Positions 20,876-31,589 of a DNA stretch of 64,000 bases are shown here, piece after piece. The notes beneath the pieces were generated by a model. That model saw nothing but the letters and a program-made list of their open reading frames with translations, was not told the origin of the DNA and searched no databases. Source of the DNA: Pararge aegeria. Lineage: Eukaryota; Arthropoda; Insecta; Lepidoptera; Nymphalidae. How positions within the stretch are numbered: position 1 is the stretch's first letter; every line of letters begins with the position of its first letter. The stretch spans positions 6,076,001 to 6,140,000 of the forward strand of contig NC_053191.1 in NCBI RefSeq assembly GCF_905163445.1. The letters are read 5' to 3'. Position numbers and translations under genes: made by a program.

Positions 20876-21418
20876 CGCAAAAATGACTGACTGACTGATC
20901 TATCACCGCACAGCTCTAAACACTTGACGGATTGGGCTGAAGTTTTTTCACACAGATAGTTATTACAACGCAGACATCAGCTAAGAAAGGATTCCTGAAA
21001 ATCCAACCCTCAGTGGGTAAACGGGGGGATGAAAGCTTCTATAAAATCCTTCACTATCAATTTATTTTTCAAGTTACACCCATGAAACTTTCATTTAAGG
21101 TTTTCGGTTAAAAAAAAAAGAAATACGTATTTAAAAATTCCACCCTCAAAGACATTAAACGGGGGAAGGGTGCAGTCCGCAGTTTGTAAACCGTTATTTT
21201 TTTGATTGTGTAATAAGGTGAATAAATATATTAATGAAACGTGTTTGTTTTTTTGTCCATCCTATACGTCCTAAATAAGAAACCAATCAACTTGATTTTT
21301 GGCGCGGAGTTAGTTGAAAGGACGGAGAGTAACAAGGCTTCATTCCAAACCAAACCATTCCCGTTGGGTTAGTAAAAAACCTTAATAAAAGCGAACGAAG
21401 GACGCGGGCAACAGCTAG
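20872..21418 (+). mobile_element. Helitron-like element
   Basis: The 3' end GGACGCGGGCAACAGCTAG|T is a clear Helitron terminus. Upstream are typical internal phrases such as ACACTTGACGGATTGGGCTG and two copies of an AAACGGGGG patch. The 5' end is not clear; the (TA)n run may hide it, and two elements may be fused. Confidence 0.6.
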
Positions 21419-21444
21419 TTATTAAATAAATTAAAATTTAACAC

Positions 21445-21622
21445 AATTCATAAAATATATAAAAGTAGCAGACCCCAGCGCCATCTGTCGGGCTGATTTA
21501 TGAATCTAAACAATCCAGGGTGCCACCCAAACGACTACCAAAAAAATCATTCAAATCGGTCCAGCCGTTTAGGAGGAGTTCAGTGACATACACACGCACA
21601 CAAGAAATATATATATAAGATG
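21445..21622 (-). mobile_element. Helitron-like 5' fragment
   Basis: Minus strand: CTTATATATATATTTCTTGT, GTCACTGAACTCCTCCTAAA, CGGCTGGACCGATTTGAATG, then AGCCCGACAGATGGCGCTGG. These are phrases I associate with lepidopteran Helitron interiors. The 3' end was not found. Confidence 0.5.
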
Positions 21623-21849
21623 TAATTTTAATGTAATATATTCGGTATTAATATGTAAATTAAATTTAATGTCGAGTAGTAAAATCATTTTAAAATATTT
21701 ATATGCCCTGGGCATGTATGCTACGAACTGTGCATACCGTTTTTCGCTAAGTACTTTGAAATCAAGAACATCTAATGCCCCTTCACTCTTGTCTTCTAGG
21801 CAAGCTCCTCTCAGTGTGATTGCAGACAATAAAGAATCCTGAAAAGTCA

Positions 21850-22376
21850 TCATCATCATCAGCTCATTACCGTCCCACTACAGGACACGGGTCTCCTGTC
21901 AGAATGAGAAAAGTTTAGGCCGTAGTCCACAACGCCGCTGGCCAAATGAGCATTGGCGTGCATAGAGGCACGAGTTATAAATACTTATGGGTAGGCTTTT
22001 CATAACTCTTACAATGCTTATTCTTAAGTTTTTTATAACTCTTACTGGAGATTTTCTTCCTTTTATATCATCTGCATACCCTGTGCATACCCTCTATGCA
22101 CGCCACTGCAAATGAGGGTTGATAGACTACACACGCCCTTGAAAACGTTATGGAGAACCGAGGCAAGCAGGTTTCCTCTCGATGTTTTCCTTTACCGTTT
22201 AAAATAAATTATATTAAATTGAACTAAAAACGCACATAACTCCTAAAAGTTAGTGGTGCGTGCCGGGACTCGAACTTGGTCTCCATGAGAGGAAAGCCGA
22301 AGCCTTACCCACTAGGCTGTGTCCCCTGCCCGTCACAGTAGACGAGAAATAAAATAAATGTCGACTTAACTTTTTT
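21850..22376 (-). mobile_element. tRNA-like SINE3, split by a hAT MITE
   Basis: On the minus strand the head has box A-like CAGCCTAGTGGGTAAGGC and box B AAGTTCGAGTCCC. The body then runs through CGGCACGCACCACTAACTTT and GGAAACCTGC to GGTAATGAGCTGATGATGAT, a (TGA)n tail. It is colinear with 20057-20381 once the MITE at 21951-22108 is removed. Confidence 0.9.
21951..22108. mobile_element. hAT-type MITE, 158 bp, inside SINE3
   Basis: An exact 8-bp duplication, CAAATGAG, lies at 21943-21950 and 22109-22116, where the related SINE at 20057-20381 has one copy. Ends: CATTGGCGTGCATAGAGG and CCTCTATGCACGCCACTG. Same family as 869-1069. Confidence 0.93.
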
Positions 22377-22379
22377 TAA

Positions 22380-23049
22380 ATTTTATTTAACTACTTTATC
22401 AGCGCTAGTAGGTATTAGGTATGCCGTGAGAAATTGCAGCTTCCTAGTGCCCATACTTTCTGGGCTAAGCTGCGGACGGATAGAGAAACATGGTGAAACA
22501 ATGAGAATTTCTAGTTGACTACGGGACCCTAAAAACAGTTCTACGCTTTTCTGTTTCTTCGACTATTATTATGCCTCAACTCTAAGAGGAATCTTCTTTA
22601 AACAAAACTTCGAATAATTGTGAATTCGCCTTTAGACACACAGCGTCACAGACGTACTCGCATTATCTCGAGGATGTTACAAGTTGAATCTTTGTACCGA
22701 AACATGTATACGAGTTTCCCTAATTGGAAAACTTGAAAGGTGTCTCAAGTAACTCAGTTGTTACGAATGCTTTCAGTTTAGTGTGTTATTTTGAATTAAT
22801 TCTGTGATGGTGAAACTTAGAAATTAGAGACAGACAATTTGCTAATTACGTTTGAGCGTATTCGTATGCATGTTTCAAGAGGATTAGTTTATAGAAGATC
22901 CTAATGGACTGAACTAGATAATTGCGACAATGCAAATCATTCGATTGCGCTGGTCAAACAACGTTTAACGAAGTCAGTACTTGCATGTTTTACCGACTTT
23001 GATCTTGAGCTTTACTGCATAAGAGTACCTTAAGTGTGTATGTGTGTGT
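22380..23049. other. No gene recognised
   Basis: AT-rich. A short GT-rich run lies near 23034. Nothing else supported. Confidence 0.4.
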
Positions 23050-23769
23050 GAGGGTAGTGATTTGATTTAAAATCCCTTCATTATAGAGCCGGTTCAGTAC
23101 TGTAACACAGCAATCGACGCGCGTTTGTCGTTTTGCTGCGCTCAATTCAGTAGGTACCCACCATCCCAGTTTGCTATAAGTGGATTAACACGGTTTTATC
23201 ACTCGCAGACGTACTCGCCGACTGTGCAGATACGAATCCTCAAGTTCTTTGGACACATAACTAGGAATAAGCACTCCATGGAACGACTTGTTGTCCAGGG
23301 GAAAGTGGAAGGCAAACGGTCACGTGGTCGATCACCCACGCGTTGGACCGACATAATTAGAGCTACAACACAAACCTCCATAGTCCAATGTTCCAGAAAC
23401 GCTGAAGATCGTGACAAGTGGAGGCGCATCGCGGGAGCTGCTGTAGGCAAAGGAAAAGAACCATCGTCAACCACGACCACTCTGTCAAGAGTGAACGACT
23501 AAGGAGGAGGAGGATCACTCGCAGCTTGCAGCTAGCTCGTATGTGGTTTGCGATGGATCCCCATCAACAATAGCCTCCAACTTTTCATTATCAACTTTAA
23601 TCTCGTGCCGTCCACGTTGCTTGTTCTGCAGGTTGAAATTTCCAAAACGTAAACGTTGGAACCAAAAACGCACTGTGTTTTATGTACCGCTTTTTTAAGC
23701 CGTTTCTGTAGCACTGGTCCAACGATGTAACTCGTACTCGTTAATAGCGCGATAATTCAAGATTTCCAT
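23050..23769 (-). pseudogene. mariner transposase, N-terminal remnant split by a LINE
   Basis: Mariner transposases cut and paste DNA at TA sites. The minus strand from ATG at 23769 reads MEILNYRAINEYELHRW, then VRFWFQRLRFGNFNLQNK (helix-turn-helix region), KVDNEKLEAIVDGDPSQTT and ELAAS, ending at about 23514. After the LINE insertion (23209-23513) it resumes with WVPTELSAAKRQTRVDCC and VLNRLYNEGILNQI, to about 23050. Stops and frameshifts interrupt it. The catalytic DDD region, which should follow, is absent, so only roughly the first 40% of the protein remains. No terminal inverted repeats were seen. Confidence 0.87.
23209..23513 (+). mobile_element. Truncated non-LTR element inserted in mariner
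   Basis: Flanked by an exact 11-bp target duplication, ATCACTCGCAG, at 23198-23208 and 23514-23524. Encodes the C-terminus of a LINE reverse transcriptase polyprotein: ILKFFGHITRNKHSMERLV, GKRSRGRSPTRWTDIIRAT and RNAEDRDKWRRIAG, ending at the stop before an (AGG)n tail. I infer an RTE-like clade. The frame extending upstream to 23125 is mariner DNA read antisense, not part of the element. Confidence 0.87.
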
Positions 23770-24860
23770 TTTGTAAACTGAGTGACGCGATGAAAAAAAC
23801 ATAAAAGGAAAAAAACCAAACGGTGTTTTCAATATCAAATAAAAATTATAATTTTTAAATTGGAATTCCTAATCAAAGAGAGATATTTAGGTAAAAAGTA
23901 CGACAAAACGCCAATTTCTTATTTAAAGTACCTTCTATTATTTGCGAAATGGAATGATTATAATTCCAAAACAATTTTTCTTAATCGGTAACTGCACAAG
24001 TAACCTGGAGATCTTTTGGTTTGTCTCAGCATATTCCCCTAAATTTCTAGAACAATAACATATTAATTACTTACATCTAGAAAATCCGACTTACTAGAAA
24101 ATGTTTTTGCGTGTTTTTAATATGATTCATTATCTTATGGAACACTACAATGTGATTATACTCTTCAGGGCTTTTTAATAAATGTAGCATAGCCTCGGAA
24201 TAACTAGTTATGCACTTATTTTCACGCTCTGGCATTCGAAAGGTGCTGCGTAACTATTCCGACGTTATGTCACTTTTATTAATAAGGCTTTGGAGACGCC
24301 TGGTGGGTTATGAATCTGTTAAAAATTCTTAAACGAATTTTAAACCGATAAAAGTCAATTCGGTATTTTTTTTCGATCGACTGATTTGCATGTTTTTTTA
24401 TTTGGTTGCATAATATGTTTTAACCTGTTTAATTTGTTTTGATACAATAATTGTCAATAATCTTGACCAAATTGCTATAATAAGGTGTGTGAATACCAGG
24501 TATACAGTATGCAGTAAAAATTGTAAAAGACAACGACTTTCAAAGCCAAGGAACCTGTCTGGAAGTAAATTTTCTGATTGTGTTAAGTAACGTTGTTTGA
24601 CTATGATCGTTAACAATTCTCCTCGCATTTAGGTCACCCGATTGGCAGTACCTACACAACCTACAATTCCTGTGATTTACGCTTATAGAGGAAGCTATTC
24701 GCTCTCGTATATATATTACTGGAATTGAGATAATAATTGTCACAGGAATGACAGTTGCGGTTAAACGTTATCATCACTGGTTATAGCCATTCTATTGCTG
24801 AGCTTGATTTATATTAATAACTACCAGTATGTTCGTCATAACCCAATAACATGTTCTTAA
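23770..24860. other. No gene recognised
   Basis: AT-rich. Short minus-strand frames at 24398-24743 have no recognisable motifs. The mariner 5' region probably extends a little beyond 23770, but I see no terminal repeat. Confidence 0.4.
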
Positions 24861-24865
24861 AATTC

Positions 24866-25070
24866 AACTACCAATATTATAAATGCGAAAGTCAGTTTGT
24901 TTGTACTTCACCGCGTAACTATACAAACAATAAAGTGGATTTCCGGCATAAAGTTAGTTGAAAAGACGGAAAATAGCATAGGCTACTTTTTATCCTAAGA
25001 AATCAAATGTTTCCGAACAAATTTGTAAAAATCCACGATAAACGCGGCCAAAGAACGCAGGTAACACGAT
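24866..25070 (+). mobile_element. Decayed Helitron
   Basis: Starts at ACCAATATTATAAATGCGAA, the Helitron 5' motif, with internal CATAGGCTACTTTTTATCC. The expected GGGCAACAGCTAG end survives as GCAGGTAACACGA. Confidence 0.65.
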
Positions 25071-25194
25071 ATTTTTTTAAGCGTTTTACCAATAAAATGA
25101 TTTTAAAAATAATTTGAATCCACACACTCTCATCCTAATACATATACTATCGTAATTTTTGATATGATCACACTTTGATATGATCACTTATTTT

Positions 25195-25325
25195 TTTAAA
25201 CCCACAAGACGATTGCATAATCTGCTGTATCAAATTTTGTGAAAACCGTTGCAGTGGTTGCGCCGAACATACGTAACAAACAAACAGACCAACAGATACA
25301 CTTTCACATTGTAATATTATTATAG
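25195..25325 (-). mobile_element. Helitron-like 5' fragment
   Basis: Minus strand starts CTATAATAATATTACAATGT, then GTCTGTTTGTTTGTTACG and CGCAACCACTGCAACGG. Consistent with a Helitron 5' third in reverse orientation. Confidence 0.45.
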
Positions 25326-25329
25326 ATGC

Positions 25330-27230
25330 ATGTATGATTCAATTCAAACACATACCTAATAACAATGAGAAAGACAATACAAAATAAAGTACGACACCGC
25401 TCTGAAAGGAAAACAATACAGGCATTATTATACAAACGCTAAAAGCTGAAGCGGGAATCATAATTCAATTTCATTAAAGTGTAGCGCCAGTATTGGTAAG
25501 AGTCAAACCACATTTGCCAGGCCGATGCCGCTCGAAAATCGGCGAACATGACCAATTAGCTTTTGCTCTTGCCTGCCCCCTTAATTTAATTCCTTTAACT
25601 GTTGCAAACTAATATAATACTATCACTAGTCATACAGAGATCCGACAAAGCTGGTTATACAGAGCAATCATGTGGTAAGTGCGAGATAAGTAATAACTCT
25701 TCCTGGCCTCAGTGGCAGTGATGTTGGCATTTAACACGAGATCAAAGGAGTCATTCCTCTGTATCTGTACTTTATACTGTTCTATTATAGTTTTTCTTTT
25801 AACCACCCGCGTGTACTAAGTTTTGTTTCGCAAAGTCATGGCCCAGATAAATAGTCGTTGCTAAGCCTTTATAATCAACATATCACCATTACATTGACAT
25901 AATTAGACTTAGCAAATTCTAAGAATACATTTGGTTGGAAATTAACTCATAAAGGAGAAGCAAAAAATCTGCTACTTATTTAAATGCGTCAAGATTAAAA
26001 TTTGGTCTTCCTCATATTCCACCGATCATTCTTAAAAGCGTGTCTCCTCCATACCACGTGACATTGGCGAAGTAAATCGTACCCAATTGGTACAAACGCA
26101 AGCCATTATAAAAAAAAAAAAGAATACATTTGACACATTATTGAAAATTTGGATTCTGATTTGGAAAACATAATTATTTTTTTCGAAAATCCAAGCACCT
26201 ACTATGCACAAGGCACACATTTACGCATGTCAAATTTGACAAAATCATGTTCGTTCAATTTAAATAATTAGTCAAAACTCTACACTAGATAATTTTCAAA
26301 TACAATGTTGATATGTGATCAATTTTTACATGAGACACGAAAATAATTTACATGAAAAATAAAAATTAACAACGAAATTTAATCTGTTTATTTTTGTTGT
26401 CACTTTTCGTTATCGCTAAATATATAAAGGTAAACCTAATATACAATAATTTATGCCAATGAATTGCAAATAAGGTACGAAATAATATTAAGCAAAAGGT
26501 AACTATATTTATTACTCGTATATATAACTAACAAAAAATAAAGTAAATTTATAGCACACCTACGTTATTTATTTATGATAAGTAAATCGTAGGTAAAATT
26601 TATTCAGCAAGTAAAAAAATATGAAATTTTATTGCAGAGAAGTGTGGGACGACTCTAAAACGATATCCAAAATTGATCGCAACAACAGAGTTATTTGCTG
26701 CAGATGTTTTTCTTCCACCTCAATATTATATCTCTTTCAGTTTTATGAAATTTAATCGGACGGAGAATTAATTTATACGTTCTCTTTGTGTACCTACTTT
26801 AATGACCTAGATTTCAATGCAAAATGTTTTACCCACACAAAATACAAAAGTTTTGATCGAGCTATTTAAGTTACCCGGTTTTTCTTTTCGTGAATCTTTT
26901 TTAGTTCGGTGATTTTCACTTAATGTTTCTGTCATTTTGACATTCAGTCAGAGTCACTAGTTATGACTAATGAATTATTTCAAAAGTAGCCTCTTTTGTT
27001 TTGTGTTGTGCCGCGACTTCGTTCACATTTTTGTAGTTATTTTATATTCCCACAGGAAAAGTTAGTTTTACCGAGATAAAGTGTAAAAAAGTGTCCGTCC
27101 GCCTCCACGGTGATAAGCTGTGAAGCCGTGCTAGGCAACAAATTTCGGGGCACATTATCTTCTGTTACATTAGGTTAGTACATTAGGTTCTGTTTTGTGC
27201 AAAAAAGTACATATATGTGACAAATATCAT
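25330..27230. other. No gene recognised
   Basis: AT-rich. Around 27006-27135 the phrase GCCGCGACTTCGTTCAC and the following bases look like a worn minus-strand Helitron end. Nothing else supported. Confidence 0.4.
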
Positions 27231-27480
27231 TGACGGCCGAGTGGCGCAGTGGGCAGCGACCCTGCTTTCTGAGTCCAAGGTCGTAGGTTCGATTCCCACA
27301 ACTGGAAAATGTTTGTGTAATGAACATGAATGTGTTTCAGTGTCTGGGTGTCTATCTGTATATATATAAGTATTTATTCATAAATATATATATAATCATC
27401 AGTTATCTTAGTACCCATAACACAGGCTACTCTTACTTTGTGGCTAGATGGCGCTGTGTGTATTGTCGTATTATATTCAA
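27231..27480 (+). mobile_element. tRNA-derived SINE1, best head
   Basis: Head TGACGGCCGAGTGGCGCAGT holds pol III box A TGGCGCAGTGG (27242-27252); box B GGTTCGATTCC is at 27286-27296, and a second promoter part is spaced as in tRNA genes. The body has GTGTTTCAGTGTCTGGGTGT, AGTTATCTTAGTACCCATAA and GCTAGATGGCGCTGTGTG, with an A-rich tail. Not a functional tRNA: it has no closing acceptor stem. Confidence 0.92.
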
Positions 27481-27667
27481 AAAGCAAACAAAAAAAAAAT
27501 ACAAACAGACTAAGTTTCGCATTTGTAATTTAAGTAAAAATAGGTTTTGAAGTAAATAACATAAACCTCTAAGCTCTCATTTAAAATAGCATTTTCTTCT
27601 TCAGACATTTTCATTTGAATTTATTACACTTAGTAAAGTAATTCAGTCAACTGAATGAGCGGTAAAG

Positions 27668-27755
27668 AGGCGTCAATTTGCGAACCGCCGACTTGACCGG
27701 ACACCCTTTGACAACCAAATTTTAACCCGGGATTATTAGATTTATTATTTAGGTA
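27668..27755. repeat. TE-C, unclassified repeat (copy 1)
   Basis: CGTCAATTTGCGAACCGCCG, CCTTTGACAACCAAATT, AACCCGGGATTATTAGATTT match 29462-29560 and 32418-32530 in order. No coding potential. Confidence 0.65.
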
Positions 27756-27959
27756 CCAGTTAATAAAGCGGGCTCGAAGGTTATGGAAATGAAAATATTT
27801 TACATATAATAACACTTCACTTTATATGAGGTCGTCCTTTCTCGCCTCGGTTACAATAACACAGCCATTCTATGAAAGCTAATCGTTGCAGACAGGTAAT
27901 GTTAGGTATTTAGACTGAGTCTAGACTAAAACCTTACAGAAAACCTTTATGGGGCTGAG

Positions 27960-28245
27960 CATAAGCTTTTATTACAAATCGTAAGCTTATAGAAAAATCC
28001 TATTATAATATTAAGGATTATATGTATGATAAAAAGCTTGGGTCTGAATTGCTCTAACGTCATAGCTAAACTGAACTCGAATGTGAGATGATGATAACAA
28101 AAAAAAAACAAATTTTTTGTGGGCACTTTTTAGACCGAGGAGCCCTCCTAGCTTTAGTTTTAAGTTAACGAATGCAGTTATCAGCATCACCTAACATTAG
28201 TGTTCACATTTTAATGTATGAACACTTCATAATTACGTAACATGA
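27960..28245 (+). repeat. LINE L2 3' region
   Basis: GTAAGCTTATAGAAAAATCC, ATTAAGGATTATATGTATGA, AAAGCTTGGGT and TGTGAGATGATGATAAC match the end of the L2 copy at 59706-60115. Then CCTCCTAGCTTTAG through TAACATTAGTGTTCACATTT matches the reverse copy at 36335-36480. 5' truncated. Confidence 0.8.
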
Positions 28246-28419
28246 TACTGAAGGTAATATTAAAATAAAATAGATTAAATTTTATTGCTAAATTATATTT
28301 TGGTGCTGTAAGCGGGAAAAGTTCCAACAGTTTGCCATTTTCTGGCGTGCAATTTTCTTATATTTAGAATTTATTTTACAAACGATCTATTATCTTAACA
28401 CTTAAAATTTTATATTCTA

Positions 28420-28690
28420 GACACTTAATAAGACACTAATTAGATTTACCTTTAGAGAATGCATCAAAACACATTTTAATACATCGCGGTTATAATAATA
28501 TAGATTTTTTTTCTGAAAAGGTTACTTGGAAGCCTCTGAGCTTTCATTTCACAAAGATAGAAAAATATAATAGTGAAATTGAAAAATGGAGTTGGAAAAG
28601 AGCAACTGCCGAGTTTCTTGCCGGTTTCTTCACGATTGAATCTGCCTTCTGGTCCGAAGTAAAGGCATACTCCTCATTTTAAAAACGCAA
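28420..28690 (+). repeat. LINE L1 3' region with coding remnant
   Basis: A degraded frame (around 28460-28560) can be read as RECIKTHF and FFSEKVTWKPLS, matching the C-terminus of the L1 protein at 56087-56641. It is followed by TTGGAAAAGAGCAACTGCCG and AGTTTCTTGCCGG. The final AGTAGGCCTAC end is missing. Confidence 0.7.
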
Positions 28691-28787
28691 TAGTTTTCCG
28701 ACCGTCTTGATTCCGATCCACCTCCATATATTTCGTAGCTACGATTTTCCACCATCCAAACCCTCTTTTTCCTGCAGATTCCTCTGC

Positions 28788-29212
28788 ATTATTATACAAC
28801 GTGAAAATGAAAACCGAAATAATACTTCAGAGGATTTAGAGGAACATTAATATACTGTCTGTTACTTATCTGTGAAACCGAAACGCTAATAGTTTTTGAG
28901 TAACCATTGCGATAGTTTTTACTGAAAGAATTCAGATACAGCCCTAACATCACATGCAAAAGTAAAATCAAGTGACTCCTGTCACTTTATTGAGTACGCA
29001 TCACGTAGCGTAGGTACTATGCGCGCGTCGGTATTTTATCTTTAATAGGGTTGTCATAAGTAAACACTTTTTGAATTTTGAATTAGTTTGTATGGAAAAA
29101 TAAATATACTTCTTTTGATTTCATATTTCTAAACGGTGATTCCTTATGAAATATACTTATGCACCCTTCAATAGTATTATGTAATTGCGTTACACGTTGT
29201 AGTTTGTGCAAG
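28788..29212. repeat. TE-B (copy 2), uninterrupted
   Basis: Colinear with 11755-12178 and 42340-42935: AACCGAAATAATACTTCA, CTAATAGTTTTTGAGTAA, CAGCCCTAACATCACATGCA, GTAGCGTAGGTACTATGC, GGGTTGTCATAAGTAAACAC, and TGAAATATACTTATGCACCC through GCGTTACACGTTGTA. It has one TTTTGAATTAGTT, the empty-site form of the insertion in copy 3. Confidence 0.85.
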
Positions 29213-29461
29213 CCAAAACGACGGGAAAGAATGTCTTGACGCAAGTACATCTTACGCTGCATGAAGGTACTGACCAAATCGGTTCTCTTTTGCATTAGCA
29301 AGGACTTCAGCGTAAGATACTTTATATAGACAGGTTATGCATTATGCGATATATCCACATATTAAAGGCTACTGTTGCTAGAATAGCAATGTTTATTCAA
29401 GTAATACACATTCTAGAATAGTCTGTATAATGCAGTGCATGAGTCCACCCAATGAGTGAGC

Positions 29462-29560
29462 CAAGGGTCGCCAATTTGCAAGCCGCAGGCTATTCTGACA
29501 CGCTTTGATAAGCAAATTTCCAACCCGAGACTAGAAATTAAACGACTATTAGATTCATAT
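29462..29560. repeat. TE-C (copy 2)
   Basis: GTCGCCAATTTGCAAGCCGC, TGACACGCTTTGATAAGCAA, CCGAGACTAGAAATTAAACG and TATTAGATT align with the copies at 27668 and 32418. Confidence 0.75.
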
Positions 29561-29694
29561 TTAACAGTGCGAATGAAACAATAATATAACTTTAGTTACT
29601 TACTCTACCGGAGTATTTTGACTAGATTTTAGTTTGAATTTCATTTCTTTTTACTAACCTCTATCGTCGCATCATCTCTAATCTTACAGAAATT

Positions 29695-29895
29695 GGACTA
29701 CTAATATAGACGTGCCGCAAACCGAAAAAGTGTACGATGTCACGTAGGAACCTATTAGAGGTATAGGTTTAATATGACTGACAAACCCATAATTGGTAAG
29801 CCCGTTACTTACCATCTATGACTGCATCATCACTAACCGTCAGGTGAGATTGCAGTCAAGGGTTAAACTTGTAGGTCAATAAAAAATCAAAATAT
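29695..29895 (+). repeat. Family E repeat
   Basis: ATAGACGTGCCGCAAACCGA, GTACGATGTCACGTAGGAAC, TTGGTAAGCCCGTTACTTAC and AGGTGAGATTGCAGTCAAGG, then GGTTAAACTTGTAGG and an A-rich end. A good copy lacking only the first part. Confidence 0.75.
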
Positions 29896-29950
29896 CTACA
29901 CTGTGTTTAAAAATGTTAGTTACGCGGTATTCGAGTGCCAACCGAGTTAA

Positions 29951-30235
29951 TCCCTATCCCTATCCCTACTTACTAATATTATAAATGTCAATGTAAGTTT
30001 GTTTGTTACGCTTTCACGCAAAAACTACTTAACCGATCCTCGTAAAACTTTGTACACATATTTTTGGAAGTGTTAGAAGTAATAAAAAATACTTTTTATC
30101 CCGTGATTAAGCTCGGTACCTTTGGGAAAGGGGATGAAAGTGCTTTGATATTTTACACCATAACTCCGACAAATTATAATCGATTTAAATAATTATTTTT
30201 GTACTTTAGAGGTTAGAATATGTGTTTAATTTTTC
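29951..30235 (+). mobile_element. Helitron, 3' truncated
   Basis: Starts A|TCCCTATCCCTATCCCTAC and then TTACTAATATTATAAATG. Aligns with 63138-63420 through GTTTGTTACGCTTTCACGCA, CGATCCTCGTAAAACTTTGT and CCATAACTCCGACAAATTAT. No CTAG end. Confidence 0.8.
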
Positions 30236-30239
30236 CCAA

Positions 30240-31139
30240 ACTTAAACACTATGGTTTGACTAACTCTTTGGAACTTAATACCTATTAATTAATGTCGTCT
30301 GTCCATATAATAGGGATGACTTTTTCTGCCGCCTAACAAAATAGAGTGATAAGTAGATGAGAAAATACATAACAGTGAGACATCATAAGACATAAGACGT
30401 AAATACAAAACGAAAAAGATGTGCTTACGTTTATTTTGGTTTTGTAGATTCGATTTTTTTACACATACTCGTAATTACGCCACGTCAAAATTCCGCACTA
30501 TAGAACAGGATTTATTGATATTATACGACAGAAAAGGTCAAGGTGCTTTTATCAACGCTGCGTTTTCTAGTGTGGGGAAAGCCATTCCAGCATCTTGCGA
30601 CCCCAACATCCGTCAGTCCAAAAGCCATGATTGTATAAAAATATAATAAGGAAGTTAAATGAAGTTTTCTATTTTTACCTGTCTCATAAAGTAAATCTTA
30701 AAATCTTTTCGCTACTTTTTAACTTAAATTTTATTTTTAATGGTTAACAAAACAATAAAAACACGCTTAAAAACCTATTTTTATTTATTTTTGACATTTT
30801 TTTTTAATACTTTTTTCACTTGTTTTAAAAAGTAGTAAATTACTGCTTGCATTAAGGCAAGTTAGAAACATAGAGTGTTAGGAAATAATAACATTCAGAT
30901 TCTAGATGTTAGTATCTAGATAGGTAAAGCAGTGAACAAAGGGAAATGGATGCCAATTGCACGTGAGCCTACCAAGATGGAATAGTAGGTATTTGCAAGA
31001 GAATTAATGGTACCAGTATTATTCTACCCATTGCCTTATCTGTATGTAAAATAATGTCTATATTGTTGTTGCTCTGAGCGTTTGATGGAAATCGTTTTAA
31101 CAATATAAGACAATCATGGTTGCAAGCATAGTTATTATA
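30240..31139. other. No gene recognised
   Basis: AT-rich. A 75-codon plus-strand frame at 30419-30646 has no recognisable domain. Confidence 0.4.
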
Positions 31140-31149
31140 TTATTATAAT

Positions 31150-31414
31150 TAAGCTTAATTTGCTATAATTACTTCAATCCGTATACTCCACACAAAACAG
31201 ATTCTCGGCAATGTAACCTCTACGCACGTTTCGCTCCGAAAGCGGAGCATCCTCAGGGGATGTTGACCTTACAATGAATAATATTCATTGTAAAGTAAGT
31301 ATAAATTACACCATACAGATTCTGCTGCTGTTCGCGGAGTATAGCAAATTAAGCTTAATTTTCATAATATATTATGGATTTCCGCAAAGTAACGCCTGCT
31401 TCTATCCAATATAC
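31150..31414 (-). mobile_element. Inverted-repeat element with hammerhead-like core (locus 2)
   Basis: Flanked by a 10-bp direct repeat, AGTTATTATA, at 31140-31149 and 31415-31424. Same family as 1281-1644: AATTAAGCTTAATTTGCTAT at the left; at the right CTCCGCGAACAGCAGCAG and GGATAGAAGCAGGCG in reverse. The left arm is internally shortened. An ATGAATAATATTCAT palindrome (31276-31290) lies beside the core. Confidence 0.72.
31217..31264 (-). ncRNA. Hammerhead-ribozyme-like motif, minus strand
   Basis: On the minus strand: CATCCC, core CTGAGGA (31250-31256), helix II GCTCC/GGAGC with loop GCTTTC instead of GGTTTC, then GAAAC (31228-31232), short helix III ACGTGCGT, and GTA followed by GAGG. The core is intact; helix I has one A-C mismatch and ends in a G-U pair. 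Confidence 0.62.
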
Positions 31415-31504
31415 AGTTATTATACTAAAAGATCTGAGATATAAAGATTTAATCTAGTTCTTCTTCTCACACACGCGATACACATGCTTCGTTTTCCCGG
31501 CTGC

Positions 31505-31568
31505 GTTGTAGAGGAGACCAGTGCCCAGCTATGGGACGCTAATTATAGGTCGATGATGATGTTGTTAA
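31505..31568 (+). repeat. RTE-type LINE 3' tail
   Basis: GAGGAGACCAGTGCCCAGCT, ATGGGACGCTAATTATAGG, TCGATGATGATG: the usual RTE 3' end and (GAT)n tail. Confidence 0.7.
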
Positions 31569-31589
31569 CGATGATAAAGAGCTTCAGCT

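Noticed and set aside
23125..23502. Single 125-codon protein gene
   Set aside because: The first part is mariner DNA read antisense, the second a LINE fragment, separated by a target duplication.
27231..27310. tRNA gene on the plus strand
   Set aside because: Boxes A and B are good, but there is no acceptor stem or proper anticodon arm, and the same unit recurs with a SINE body and tail at three other places.
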